64,000 nt of DNA, taken from assembly GCA_963700375.1 (NCBI GenBank), contig CAVOXF010000002.1, positions 248,001-312,000 on the forward strand. The letters are read 5' to 3'. Source of the stretch: JAHEEL01 sp963700375 (GTDB lineage: Bacteria > Actinomycetota > Acidimicrobiia > Spongiisociales > UBA5794). Position numbers and translations under genes: made by a program. Of this stretch, positions 51,065 to 60,186 are shown in pieces (the first letter of the stretch is position 1; each line of letters starts with the position of its first letter). The notes beneath the pieces are model-generated. The model made no database searches. It was not told where the DNA came from and was given only the letters and a program-made list of their open reading frames with translations.

Positions 51065-51857
51065 CCCGGCGGAGCCGAATCAGAACCCTGTGTCGGACGC
51101 CGCATCACGAGGCCGCCCATCCCTCGGTGGTGACATCATCATCGCCACCGATGTGAAGAAGTCGTTTGGCGACTTCGTAGCCCTCAACGGCATCACGACG
51201 ACGGTTCGCGAGCGCGAAGTGGTCGTCATCATCGGACCCTCCGGTTCAGGCAAGTCGACGTTCGTCCGCTGCATCAACCGCCTCGAAGCCCAGGACGAAG
51301 GCACGATCGTCGTCGACGGGATCGAACTCACCGACGACGTGAAGAACGTCGAGAGGATCAGGTCGGAAGTCGGCATGGTGTTCCAGCAGATCAGCCTCTT
51401 CCCCGACCACACCATCCTCGAGAACATCACGCTGGCACCGGTCCAGGTGCGCGGGCTGACGCAGACCGAAGCGGACAGGATCGCGATGAAACTCCTCGAA
51501 CGGGTGGGGATTCCCCAGCAAGCGGACAAGTACCCCGAGCAACTCTCCGGTGGCCAGCAGCAGCGGGTGGCGATAGCGCGGTCGCTGGCGATGGAACCGA
51601 AGATCATGCTCTTCGACGAGCCCACCTCGGCCCTCGACCCGGAGATGATCAACGAAGTCCTCGAGGTGATGCAGGAACTGGCACGCTCGGGCATGACGAT
51701 GATCGTTGTCTCCCACGAGATGGGTTTCGCCCGCGAGGTCGCCGACCGCATTCTCTTCTTCGACCAGGGAACCATCCTCGAAGAAGGCACCCCCACCCAG
51801 ATCTTCACCAACCCCAACAATGACCGCACGAAGGCATTCCTCGGCCAGATCCTGTAG
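51048..51857 (+). CDS. glnQ: Polar amino acid ABC transporter ATP-binding protein (GlnQ-like), orphan
   Basis: 269 aa with a ~25-residue non-conserved N-terminus. Walker A GPSGSGKSTFVRCINRLE, Q-loop FQQISLFPDHTILENITLAP, signature LSGGQQQRVAIARSLAMEP, Walker B IMLFDEPTSALDPEM, and H-loop VVSHEMGFAREVAD. These are diagnostic for the GlnQ/HisP amino acid importer subgroup. No permease or binding protein is adjacent, so its partners must lie elsewhere. Overlaps yjbQ, suggesting cotranscription. Confidence 0.92.
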   Translation: MRREPDPAEPNQNPVSDAASRGRPSLGGDIIIATDVKKSFGDFVALNGITTTVREREVVVIIGPSGSGKSTFVRCINRLEAQDEGTIVVDGIELTDDVKNVERIRSEVGMVFQQISLFPDHTILENITLAPVQVRGLTQTEADRIAMKLLERVGIPQQADKYPEQLSGGQQQRVAIARSLAMEPKIMLFDEPTSALDPEMINEVLEVMQELARSGMTMIVVSHEMGFAREVADRILFFDQGTILEEGTPTQIFTNPNNDRTKAFLGQIL

Positions 51858-51890
51858 GTCGTCCTCCCAGACGTCCGATTCCTCCCGGCA

Positions 51891-52020
51891 ATTCCTCCCC
51901 TTCAGGGGGTGGTGGCCCCAGCGCAGCGAGGGACGGAGGGGGTCTCTCCGTCCCCCCGATCTCGAGTGATGCCTTCCGTCAGTGACTGGTGGCGCTGCCA
52001 CCATCACGCAGGGGGAAGGG
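51891..52020. repeat. Intergenic repeat family B, copy 3
   Basis: Between glnQ and serC. CCTCCCCTTCAGGGGGTGG, GCGCAGCGAGGGACGGAGGG, GGTCTCTCCG matches the family; an inverted second half (GCCTTCCGTC...GGTGGCGCTGCCACC...GGGGGAAGGGA) follows, as in copy 1. Confidence 0.65.
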
Positions 52021-52073
52021 ATGAGTCGAGACGAAGAGAGGTGCAACGAGCCCCACGGTATTGTCCTCACACC

Positions 52074-53174
52074 ATGCCAGATCAGCCGTCCACCGCAAGA
52101 GCCATCAACTTCAGTGCCGGGCCGAGTGTTCTGCCGGTCTCGGTGCTGGAGGAGATCCAGGACGAGATCGTCGACTATCGGTCGGCGGGGATGTCGATGA
52201 TCGAGATGAGCCACCGGTCGGCGCCGTACGACGCCGTGCACCAGGGAGCGATCGACCTGCTCCGGAGACTCCTCTCTGTACCGGATGACTTCGACATCCT
52301 GTTCATCCAGGGTGGGGCGACGATGCAGTTCGGGATGCTCCCGATGAACCTGCTCGTCGGCGGCTCGCTCGGCGCGTACGTCGACACCGGGGCCTGGGCG
52401 CTGAAGGCGATCCAGGACGGGTCCCTCTGCGGCGACACGTATGTGGCGTGGAGCGGACGGGGAACCGGCTACACCCGGATTCCGGCGACGTCCGAGATCC
52501 AACTCCAGGACGATACGCGGTACCTCCACATCACGAGCAACGAGACGATCGGCGGGATCCAGTACAAGGACTGGCCGGACGTGCCGGTTCCGCTGGCCGC
52601 AGACATGTCCTCGGACATCATGAGTCGACCCATCCCATGGGAGCGATTCGACGTCGTGTACGGCGGAGTCCAGAAGAACCTCGCGCCTGCGGGCCTCGCG
52701 CTCGTGATCATCAGGCGGAGCGTCCTCGACCACACCAACCGGGATCTGGCCTCGTACTTCCGTTACGACGTCCATGCATCCAAGGGCTCGATGTACAACA
52801 CCCCTCCCGTGTTCCCGATCTACGTGATGGAGAAGGTGCTGCGGTGGGTGGACGAACGCGGCGGCCTGGGGGCGATGTACGCCGCTGCCGATGAGCGTGC
52901 CTCGCTCCTGTACACGGCGATCGACGACAGTGACGGCTTCTACGTGAACCCGGTCGTACCGGCGAATCGCTCCAACATGAACGTCGTCTTCCGACTCTCG
53001 GACGAGAGAATCGAGGCGCGGTTCATCGCCGCCGCCGCAGAGCGGGGCATGGTCGGACTCAAGGGTCATCGCAGCGTCGGCGGCTGCCGGGCGTCGCTCT
53101 ACAACGCCATGCCCGTCATGGGCGTCGAGACCCTGTGCGAGCTGATGGCCGACTTCCGGAGGACGGCGGTCTAG
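52074..53174 (+). CDS. serC: Phosphoserine aminotransferase
   Basis: 366 aa from the ATG at 52074; the longer frame runs back into repeat B. AINFSAGPSVLPVSVLEEIQ, GMSMIEMSHRSAPYDAVHQG, FIQGGATMQFGMLPMNL, the Schiff-base Lys in YGGVQKNLAPAGLALVI, FPIYVMEKVLRWVDERGGL, and GLKGHRSVGGCRASLYNAMP. Class V PLP enzyme converting 3-phosphohydroxypyruvate to phosphoserine. serA and serB lie just beyond on the opposite strand. Confidence 0.96.
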   Translation: MPDQPSTARAINFSAGPSVLPVSVLEEIQDEIVDYRSAGMSMIEMSHRSAPYDAVHQGAIDLLRRLLSVPDDFDILFIQGGATMQFGMLPMNLLVGGSLGAYVDTGAWALKAIQDGSLCGDTYVAWSGRGTGYTRIPATSEIQLQDDTRYLHITSNETIGGIQYKDWPDVPVPLAADMSSDIMSRPIPWERFDVVYGGVQKNLAPAGLALVIIRRSVLDHTNRDLASYFRYDVHASKGSMYNTPPVFPIYVMEKVLRWVDERGGLGAMYAAADERASLLYTAIDDSDGFYVNPVVPANRSNMNVVFRLSDERIEARFIAAAAERGMVGLKGHRSVGGCRASLYNAMPVMGVETLCELMADFRRTAV

Positions 53175-53240
53175 CGGTCTGTCGCAGAAGTGGCTGCCGT
53201 GTCTGTTCGGCCCTCGACGCCATCGGCGGCGTCTTCCGCC

Positions 53241-53265
53241 TCGACGCAGTCCCGACTGCGCCTTC
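53241..53265. repeat. Hairpin repeat C, copy 2 (between convergent serC and serA)
   Basis: 6-bp stem CGCAGT/ACTGCG around CCCG, followed by CCTTCGT. The same core sits at 11677-11699. Placed between convergent genes, it may act as terminator. Confidence 0.55.
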
Positions 53266-53333
53266 GTTGCGCGTGCTCGCCGGATGACGCCGATACCTCA
53301 GAGATACCCAGACACCACCTCAACGACAAACCA

Positions 53334-54923
53334 CTAGAACACGACCTTGGTGATGCGCTCGATCGGCGCTGTCTCGGCCAGTGACCGCAGGGCGCTCTCC
53401 GGGACATCCGAGTCGACGCTGATGAACGACAGAGCCCGGCCGCCGGGTGCCGATCGGCCGGTCTTCCAGGTCGCGATGTTGATGCCGAGTTCTCCGAGCG
53501 CCGTACCCACCGTCCCGATGAACCCCGGCTCGTCGTGGCTGACCGTCACCAGAATCGTCCCCTCAGGCACGACATCGACGCGGTAGCCGTCGACCTCCAC
53601 GATCCGCGGTTCATCGTGGCTGAACAGCGTTGCCACCACGGTGCGTTGGCCACCGCCCCACTCGACGCGGCACGAGATGATGTTCGGGTAGTCCATCCTC
53701 TGAAGCCCGGAGACCTGCGACACGGCTATGCCCCGCTCCTTCGCGACATGCTGCGCATTGACGTAGTTGACGGGCTCCGTCACGAACGGCTCCAACATGC
53801 CCTTGAGGATCGCAACGGAGACCGGCGTGATGTGCTCGTCGAGATCGTCGCCCTCGATCGCGACTTCGACCTTCGTGATGGCTCCCTCGGCGAGCTGCGT
53901 CTGCAGGCTGCCGACCCGTTCGGCCATGGCGAGGTAGGACCGCAACTCCTCGAAGACTCGCCCGTCGACGATCGGCATGTTCACGGCGTTGCGGAAGTCG
54001 GTCCCTTCGAGAGCGTCGATGACCTGACCTACGATCTGGATGCCCACCTCGCGCTGCGCCTCGGCGGTGCTCGCGGCCAGGTGAGGCGTCACCACCACGT
54101 TGGCCATGTGGAGCAGGGGGTTGGACGGATCGGGTGGCTCGTCGACGAGCACATCGAGGGCCGCTCCGGCCACGCGGCCATCCTCCAGCGCCTCGACCAG
54201 CGCCTCCTCGTCGATGAGGCCGCCGCGTGCCGCGTTGATGATGCGAACCCCGGGTTTGGCACCGGCAAGGGCTTCACGACCGATGAGACCCTTCGTATCC
54301 GGCGTGAGGGCGGCATGCAGGGTGATGAAGTCGGAGCGCTCGAGCAACTCCTCGAGTGAGACCTGATCCACTTTCAGCAGTTCGGCCCGCTCGCCGCTCA
54401 GATAGGGGTCGTAGCAGATCACATCCATGCCGAAGGCCCGGCACCGCCGTGCGACGCGCTGACCGACCCGGCCAAGGCCGACAATGCCTATGGTCTTCGA
54501 CCGCAGCTCAATGCCCTTGAATCGATTGCGTTCCCACTCGCCACGCTGCAGGCTCGCTGCCGCTTGCGGGACGTTGCGGCATAACGCCAGCAGCAGAGCC
54601 ATCGTGTGCTCGGCCGTCGCGACCGTGTTCGCCCCGGGCGTGTTCATCACGACGATGCCTCGTTCGCTCGCTGCCTGCAGATCGACGTTGTCGACGCCGG
54701 CCCCCGCGCGGCCGATGACCCGGAGACGCTTGCCCGCTTCGATGACGCGGCCCGTCACGCGGACACTGCTACGGATGATGAGACCGTCGTAGTCGGTGAT
54801 GAGCGTTTCCAGTTCGTCCTGGCTGAGCCCCTTGTGGACGTCGAAGTCGAAGCCCGGGTGCTCGTTGAGGAGGTGCACCGCATCGGCGGAGAGGTCATCG
54901 GTTGCGAGGACTCGGAAGGTCAT
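53334..54923 (-). CDS. serA: D-3-phosphoglycerate dehydrogenase
   Basis: 529 aa, long form. D-isomer hydroxyacid dehydrogenase domain with GRAGAGVDNVD, NAD motif TIGIVGLGRVGQRVARR, catalytic Arg in NAARGGLIDEEAL, and a His near HMANVVVTPHLAAST. The intervening (ASB) domain and a C-terminal ACT domain (EPGFIGTVGTALGELGINIATWKTG) mark serine-feedback regulation. The start overlaps the serB stop by four bases. Confidence 0.96.
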   Translation of the reverse strand: MTFRVLATDDLSADAVHLLNEHPGFDFDVHKGLSQDELETLITDYDGLIIRSSVRVTGRVIEAGKRLRVIGRAGAGVDNVDLQAASERGIVVMNTPGANTVATAEHTMALLLALCRNVPQAAASLQRGEWERNRFKGIELRSKTIGIVGLGRVGQRVARRCRAFGMDVICYDPYLSGERAELLKVDQVSLEELLERSDFITLHAALTPDTKGLIGREALAGAKPGVRIINAARGGLIDEEALVEALEDGRVAGAALDVLVDEPPDPSNPLLHMANVVVTPHLAASTAEAQREVGIQIVGQVIDALEGTDFRNAVNMPIVDGRVFEELRSYLAMAERVGSLQTQLAEGAITKVEVAIEGDDLDEHITPVSVAILKGMLEPFVTEPVNYVNAQHVAKERGIAVSQVSGLQRMDYPNIISCRVEWGGGQRTVVATLFSHDEPRIVEVDGYRVDVVPEGTILVTVSHDEPGFIGTVGTALGELGINIATWKTGRSAPGGRALSFISVDSDVPESALRSLAETAPIERITKVVF

Positions 54924-55744
54924 GACGGGAGGTCCCTCTGGATGGTGAGTTCGCCGGCCTGGATCATGGCCCGGCTTGTGTCGATCACATTGCGGTAGGC
55001 GGTGGTGCCCAGTATTGCCTCTTCAGCGGCAGTCAGCGCCAGACCGAGGATCGGGGCAAGTGAGGCACCGGTTACCAGGACATCCGCTCCGGCCGCGACG
55101 CGGGCTCGTTCGACGACGCCGGTGTACGCCACGAAGAGGTTGACCTCCGGTGCCGCGACGAGATCGCTCACCCCATCACCGACCAGCATCGAACGGCCGT
55201 CGGTGCCGCTCAGTACCTCGCGAACGACGGCCGACTTACCGTTGGCCTGCGTGAGTGGGTTCGCCTCCGTGTTCAGATAGCGGTCGCTCGGGCGTTGGGA
55301 TTCCGGGTCCATGAGCGGTGTGCCCAGCGGCGTCTGGTAGCGGATACCGACCGCACGGATGTGGTCGGTCGGCACACCGAGCCACGTCCCGAATGGTTGC
55401 ACCGCATCGAGTAGGCCACCCGACACGATGTAGACGTGCTTGCCGGCGGCCTGCAACGCCCCGACGACCTCGCGGGCATCGGCCACGGCCTCCTCCCGAT
55501 AACGGTCGGCGACGGCGGCAATGTCCGCCCGTTTCGGCTTCAGCATCGCGAGGCGACGGTCGTAGACGTGCTCGAGGGGCACGTCTCCACCCATGGCGGC
55601 ATCCGTCAGTGCCTTGATCTCGTCGTACCGGCCACCGATGCGTGCGAGCTCGTCGATGCCTTCAATCGTTGACAGGGTGCTATCGCAGTCGAAGATGATG
55701 AACTGGAACCCACGCCATTGGTCGGGGAGCGCTCCGGTGTTCAT
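54920..55744 (-). CDS. serB: Phosphoserine phosphatase-like HAD hydrolase
   Basis: 274 aa HAD-family phosphatase. Nucleophile motif FIIFDCDSTLSTIEGIDELAR, motif II VYIVSGGLL, Lys in NGKSAVVREVL, and motif III MLVGDGVSDLVAA. Between serA (ATGA overlap) and the P-type ATPase (9-bp gap) on the same strand, it most likely completes serine synthesis. The C-terminal ~60 residues extend the usual SerB core. Confidence 0.9.
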   Translation of the reverse strand: MNTGALPDQWRGFQFIIFDCDSTLSTIEGIDELARIGGRYDEIKALTDAAMGGDVPLEHVYDRRLAMLKPKRADIAAVADRYREEAVADAREVVGALQAAGKHVYIVSGGLLDAVQPFGTWLGVPTDHIRAVGIRYQTPLGTPLMDPESQRPSDRYLNTEANPLTQANGKSAVVREVLSGTDGRSMLVGDGVSDLVAAPEVNLFVAYTGVVERARVAAGADVLVTGASLAPILGLALTAAEEAILGTTAYRNVIDTSRAMIQAGELTIQRDLPS

Positions 55745-55753
55745 GATGCAGCG

Positions 55754-58483
55754 TCAGCGACCGGTGGCGGCCCGTTGCCGCCACTTCCAGAGTTCGGCAA
55801 CCAGGATGATCGCAGCGGCCGCCGACAGTGAGATCAGGAGGTCCTTCCCGTCGAGCGCGACGGTTCCGAACACCTCTTGGAAGAACGGCACGTAGATCAG
55901 TGCGAAGTGGGCGACGATCCCGATGCCGACGGCACCGAGCATCGCACGGTTCGAGAACAGGCTGTTCGAGAATAGCGACCGCTTCTCGGTGCGGACCTCG
56001 AGCGCCAGCGCCAACTGGGCGAAGATCAGCGTCGTGAACAGCATCGTCTGCCACGCCGGATCATCGACGCTCCATGCGTACCAGCCGACGAGCAGCGACA
56101 GGGCGGCCATGAGTGCCCCGAACGAACCGATGTACTGGACGACCCCACCGCCGAAGATCGTCTCGCTCGCGGAACGCGGCGGGCGATCCATCACGTCGTC
56201 CTCGGCCGGTTCCACACCAAGGGCCAGTGCAGGGAGACCGTCGGTGATGAGGTTCATCCACAAGATCTGTAGTGGGAGGAGCGGAATCGGGAGACCGAGG
56301 AACGGGCCGACGATCATCACCGCCAGTTCGGATGCGTTGCACGTCAACAGGTACTTGATGAACTTGCGGATGTTGTCGTAGATGACCCGGCCCTCTTCGA
56401 CCGCCGCGACGATCGTGGCAAAGTTGTCGTCGAGCAGCACCATGTCGGCCGCCTCCTTCGACACGTCCGTCCCGGTGATGCCCATCGCAACGCCGATGTC
56501 TGCCCGTTTGAGGGCCGGCGCGTCGTTCACCCCGTCTCCCGTCATCGCCGTCGGCGTTCCGTCCGCCCGATAGGCCGATATGAGGCGCAGCTTGTGCTCG
56601 GGGGAGACACGGGCAAACACGGAGATGGTCTCTATCGCTTCGATGAGTTCGGACTCACTCATGAGGTCAAGTTCGGCGCCCGTGAGGAATCCACCGTCGG
56701 GATCGATGCCGACTGCGGCAGCGATGTGGCGGGCCGTCAGCGGATGGTCGCCCGTGATCATGACGGTGCCGATGCCGGCGGCCTTCGCTTTCGCGACGGC
56801 CTCGGACACCTCGGCTCGTGGCGGGTCCATCAACCCGAATAGGCCGATGAAGACGAGATCTTGCTCGGCGTGGTCGTCGTCGGGTGGTGTGGCCCAACCA
56901 CGGGCCGCGACGGCGAGGACGCGGGTCCCGGTGGCGGCGATGGACTCGGTGCGGTCGACGATCCGTTTGGACCAGTCGTCGGTCATCGGTTCGATCACTC
57001 CGGCGACCAACACCGATGTCGAGGCGTCGATGACCCGCTCCACGGCTCCCTTCATGAATGAGGCGGCCGTGGTCCCTGCCGGGAACACGGTCGCTATTCC
57101 GTCGACCCAGGCCGGCAGCGATAGCGGAACGGAGTGGATCGTCGTCATCCGCTTGCTCGTGGAATCGAACGGCACCTCGCCGATGCGAGGGAACAGGTCC
57201 TCGAGTGCGGGCTTCGGAATGCCGAGTTCTGCCGCCGCAAGGACGATGGCCGTCTCGGTCGGATCTCCGACGGACCGGTAGCCCATGTCGGTTGTTGTGA
57301 GGGTGGCATCGCTGCAGAGCGCGCCCGTGGCAAGCGCCGCCTCGAGACCCTGGGCGATGGCATCGGCGCCGATCTCGGTTGGGGTGAGCGGTCCGCTGCT
57401 CTCTCCGGTCAGCACTACCGCTTCGTTGGCGAGGTCGAGCACGGTGACCGTCATGCGGTTCTCGGTGAGTGTTCCGGTTTTGTCGGAGCAGATCACCGAT
57501 ACGGACCCGAGGGTCTCGACGGCCGGGAGGCGACGGATGAGGGCCCGGCGCTTCAGCATGCGTTGCGCGCCGAGTGAGAGAGCGATCGTCACCACGGCCG
57601 GCATCGCCTCGGGGATGGCGGCGACCGCAAGGCTGACCGATGTCAGCAGCATTATCTCCACGCTCTCGCCCTGCATGATTCCGATGGCGAACAGGAGCGC
57701 CACGATTCCCAGGGCCACGATTGCCAGCACCTTGGCGAGGTGGTCGAGACGGCGCTGGAGCGGCGTGCGTTCTTCCTCAACCGACTGCAGGAGGCCGGCG
57801 ATTCGGCCGAGTTCGGTCTGCATCCCCGTGTTGGTCACCGCGACGATGCCTCGGCCGCGCGTGACGGTGGTTCCGCGGTAGACGGTATTGCGCCGGTCGG
57901 CGACCGCAGCCTTGGAGTGGTAGACCTTGCCGGCGTCCTTCCCAACGGGCACGGACTCGCCGGTGAGCGGAGCCTCCTCGACATCGAGGTTGACCGCTTC
58001 GATCAGTCGGCCATCCGCGGGGACGATGTTCCCGGTCTCGAGGATGATGATGTCCCCGGGCACGATGTCGCTCGACGTCGTGACGATGGTCTCGCCGGAC
58101 CGGACAACCGCCACTTCGGGAACCGACATGCGCTTGAGGGCCGCCATGGCCTCCTCGGCCTTCTTCTCCTGGACGAATCCCATCGCGGCGTTGAGGATGA
58201 TGATCGCGAGAATGGCGACGGCCTCGATCCAGTCCTCCAGGAACGCCGAGACCACCGCTGCGACAACGAGGATGACCGTGAAGAGGTCCTTGAACTGGGA
58301 GAGGAAGATTTGAAGCGATGAGCGGCCGCCGCGGTCCTCGAGGTCGTTCGGGCCGCCGGTTGCCAGGCGTTGGGCGGCCTCAGCATTGGAGAGACCGGCC
58401 CGCGAGGAGCCGAGTTGGTCGAGTGCCGCGTCGGTGTCGAGTTGGTACCAGTCGGTTTCCGTCAGTGTCGTCTCGGAAGGCAT
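55754..58483 (-). CDS. Cation-transporting P-type ATPase (calcium-type, P2)
   Basis: 909 aa from the ATG at 58483. N-terminal cation-ATPase domain, two helices, actuator TGES (APLTGESVPVGK), helix-4 metal motif PEAMPA (PEGLP in classical Ca2+ pumps), phosphorylation site CSDKTGTLTENRM, GDGVNDAPALKRADIGVAMG, and NLITDGLPALALGVEP in helix 6. Ten membrane helices in all. Ca2+ is most likely but Mn2+ or Na+ is possible because of the Gly-Leu to Ala-Met change. It sits at the start of an operon with serB and serA, an unexpected partnership. Confidence 0.92.
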   Translation of the reverse strand: MPSETTLTETDWYQLDTDAALDQLGSSRAGLSNAEAAQRLATGGPNDLEDRGGRSSLQIFLSQFKDLFTVILVVAAVVSAFLEDWIEAVAILAIIILNAAMGFVQEKKAEEAMAALKRMSVPEVAVVRSGETIVTTSSDIVPGDIIILETGNIVPADGRLIEAVNLDVEEAPLTGESVPVGKDAGKVYHSKAAVADRRNTVYRGTTVTRGRGIVAVTNTGMQTELGRIAGLLQSVEEERTPLQRRLDHLAKVLAIVALGIVALLFAIGIMQGESVEIMLLTSVSLAVAAIPEAMPAVVTIALSLGAQRMLKRRALIRRLPAVETLGSVSVICSDKTGTLTENRMTVTVLDLANEAVVLTGESSGPLTPTEIGADAIAQGLEAALATGALCSDATLTTTDMGYRSVGDPTETAIVLAAAELGIPKPALEDLFPRIGEVPFDSTSKRMTTIHSVPLSLPAWVDGIATVFPAGTTAASFMKGAVERVIDASTSVLVAGVIEPMTDDWSKRIVDRTESIAATGTRVLAVAARGWATPPDDDHAEQDLVFIGLFGLMDPPRAEVSEAVAKAKAAGIGTVMITGDHPLTARHIAAAVGIDPDGGFLTGAELDLMSESELIEAIETISVFARVSPEHKLRLISAYRADGTPTAMTGDGVNDAPALKRADIGVAMGITGTDVSKEAADMVLLDDNFATIVAAVEEGRVIYDNIRKFIKYLLTCNASELAVMIVGPFLGLPIPLLPLQILWMNLITDGLPALALGVEPAEDDVMDRPPRSASETIFGGGVVQYIGSFGALMAALSLLVGWYAWSVDDPAWQTMLFTTLIFAQLALALEVRTEKRSLFSNSLFSNRAMLGAVGIGIVAHFALIYVPFFQEVFGTVALDGKDLLISLSAAAAIILVAELWKWRQRAATGR

Positions 58484-58523
58484 ACCGGGACGATAGGCCA
58501 TTAGCCGTCACCCGATTCGTCGA

Positions 58524-59681
58524 TCAGGGGAGGGCAACCGCGAGCTCGTCCCAGCGATCACCCTCCGCCAGGTCGATGACCGTCATCGCCATTGCGAGGG
58601 CGCCATCGGTGATGGCCGCATGCCCGGCAGACGTCAGCGTGTGTGCTGCGAATTCCTTCTGGTGGTTGACGGCCGGCGCTGCTTCGATGTCGAGCATCGG
58701 GTGGATCGTCGGCACCTCGTAGGAAACGTTCGCCATGTCGGTCGAGCCGGTTGCAGCCAGGTCGAACTCGAAGCCGCGCCGCATCGGTCTGCCGATCGCT
58801 GCCGAGTTCTCCGCGTAGAGATCTGCCATCATCGGGTTCGGAATCATGTCGGTATACGCGTGACCCCGCACTTTCACATCGAGCGAGCATCCGGTCGCGA
58901 GCGCCGCCCCTTCGAATGATGCAAGGACCCTGGTGTACAACTCCTCCATCCGTTCCTTCGTGAAGGCCCGGACGTACCAGGACATCGACGTGAACGCCGG
59001 GATCACATTCGGGACATCGCCGCCGTGGGTGATCACGCCGTGGATCTTGTCGGTCGGGTAGATAGCCTGACGGAGCGTCGAGATGTTCACGTAGGCCTGC
59101 ACCGCCGCGTCGAGGGCGTTGATCCCCACTTGCGGCTTGAACGCGGCGTGCGATTCCTTGCCGTGGAACTCGACGTCGAACTGGGTGACCGCGAGGAAGT
59201 TCTTGTCCACGACGTCATCGTTGGCGGGGTGGATCATCATGGCCGCCGCAACACCGGTGAACGCACCGGCGTTGATCAGGTCGACCTTGCCGCCGTATGC
59301 CTCTTCAGCCGGTGTTCCGAGCACGGTGACGCGGATCCCGAGATCATCCACGAGCGGCGCGAGTGCGATACCGGCGCCGATTGCGGCGGCTGCAATGAGA
59401 TTGTGGCCGCAGGCATGGCCGACCTCTGGAAGGGCGTCGATCTCGGCACAGATGACGACCTCGGGTCCAGTCGAACCCACACGAGCGGCGAAGGCGGTCT
59501 CGAGACCGTACGCCGGGCACTCGACGTCGAAACCCTTGCTTGCGAGGTACTCGACGAGCTTCGCCGACGTCTCGCGCTCCTCGTAGGCGATCTCCGGATG
59601 GTCATACATCCACTGTGAGAGTGCGCGGAGCTCATCCTCGACCTGGCCGAGGGCCTCCCTCGCCGTGTCCTTGGCGGTCAT
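58524..59681 (-). CDS. M20 family metallo-amidohydrolase (AbgB-like)
   Basis: 385 aa from the ATG at 59681. Metal-binding blocks: VVICAEIDALPEVGHACGHNL, GTPAEEAYGGKVDLINAG, MMIHPAND, a dimerisation insert starting FHGKESHAAFKPQVGINALDA, and TGSTDMANVSYEVPTIH. The subgroup cleaves p-aminobenzoyl-glutamate, N-acyl amino acids or indole conjugates. Standalone; substrate unknown. Confidence 0.9.
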   Translation of the reverse strand: MTAKDTAREALGQVEDELRALSQWMYDHPEIAYEERETSAKLVEYLASKGFDVECPAYGLETAFAARVGSTGPEVVICAEIDALPEVGHACGHNLIAAAAIGAGIALAPLVDDLGIRVTVLGTPAEEAYGGKVDLINAGAFTGVAAAMMIHPANDDVVDKNFLAVTQFDVEFHGKESHAAFKPQVGINALDAAVQAYVNISTLRQAIYPTDKIHGVITHGGDVPNVIPAFTSMSWYVRAFTKERMEELYTRVLASFEGAALATGCSLDVKVRGHAYTDMIPNPMMADLYAENSAAIGRPMRRGFEFDLAATGSTDMANVSYEVPTIHPMLDIEAAPAVNHQKEFAAHTLTSAGHAAITDGALAMAMTVIDLAEGDRWDELAVALP

Positions 59682-59838
59682 CGTTCTCCTCGTCCGTACT
59701 CGGATACCCAGCTGCTCAGCTACGGCCCACGAGGCTACACGGCCTCCGCAGACCCACATTCGCTCTCAACGGTGACGCGGAATGCGGATGGTCGGCATTG
59801 GCTTGAACCTCGTAGGATTGCGCCGAACAGGAGGTGCC

Positions 59839-60186
59839 ATGGGCGAGTATCAAGACGAGATCAAGAGAATCGCACCGGCCACGCAGGAACTGAGGGAGCG
59901 TATCCCCGAGGTCTACGAAGGCTTTGCGACGATCTACCGCGCCGTCTACCAGGACGGAGCCCTGTCGGCCGGCACCAAGGAACTGATGGCCGTCGGCATC
60001 GCCATCTCGAAGGGCTGCCGCGGGTGCATCGCGAGCCACACCCGCGGTGCCGCTCGCAAAGGTGTCACCGAAGAGCAGATGGCTGAGACCATCGGCGTCG
60101 CGATCCAGATGGGCGGAGGACCGGCCTCCATCTACGGTCCCCAGGCCTGGGAGTCCTTCAAGGAATTCAAAGAGCGCTACGGATGA
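59839..60186 (+). CDS. Carboxymuconolactone decarboxylase / AhpD-like protein
   Basis: 115 aa from the ATG at 59839 (AGGAGG at 59829-59834). The core KELMAVGIAISKGCRGCIASHTRGAARKGVTEEQM contains the CxxC-x3-H active site of AhpD-like thiol reductases. It is probably a small peroxidase/disulfide-type enzyme; no aromatic-degradation genes are nearby, so decarboxylase activity is not supported. The stop overlaps the lgt start (ATGA). Confidence 0.9.
   Translation: MGEYQDEIKRIAPATQELRERIPEVYEGFATIYRAVYQDGALSAGTKELMAVGIAISKGCRGCIASHTRGAARKGVTEEQMAETIGVAIQMGGGPASIYGPQAWESFKEFKERYG

Noticed and set aside
51246..53069. 607-aa open frame on the minus strand
   Set aside because: Antisense to glnQ and serC; composition typical of shadow frames.
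59839..60186. AhpD-like gene as a second selenoprotein
   Set aside because: Both active-site positions are ordinary Cys codons (CRGC); no in-frame TGA.
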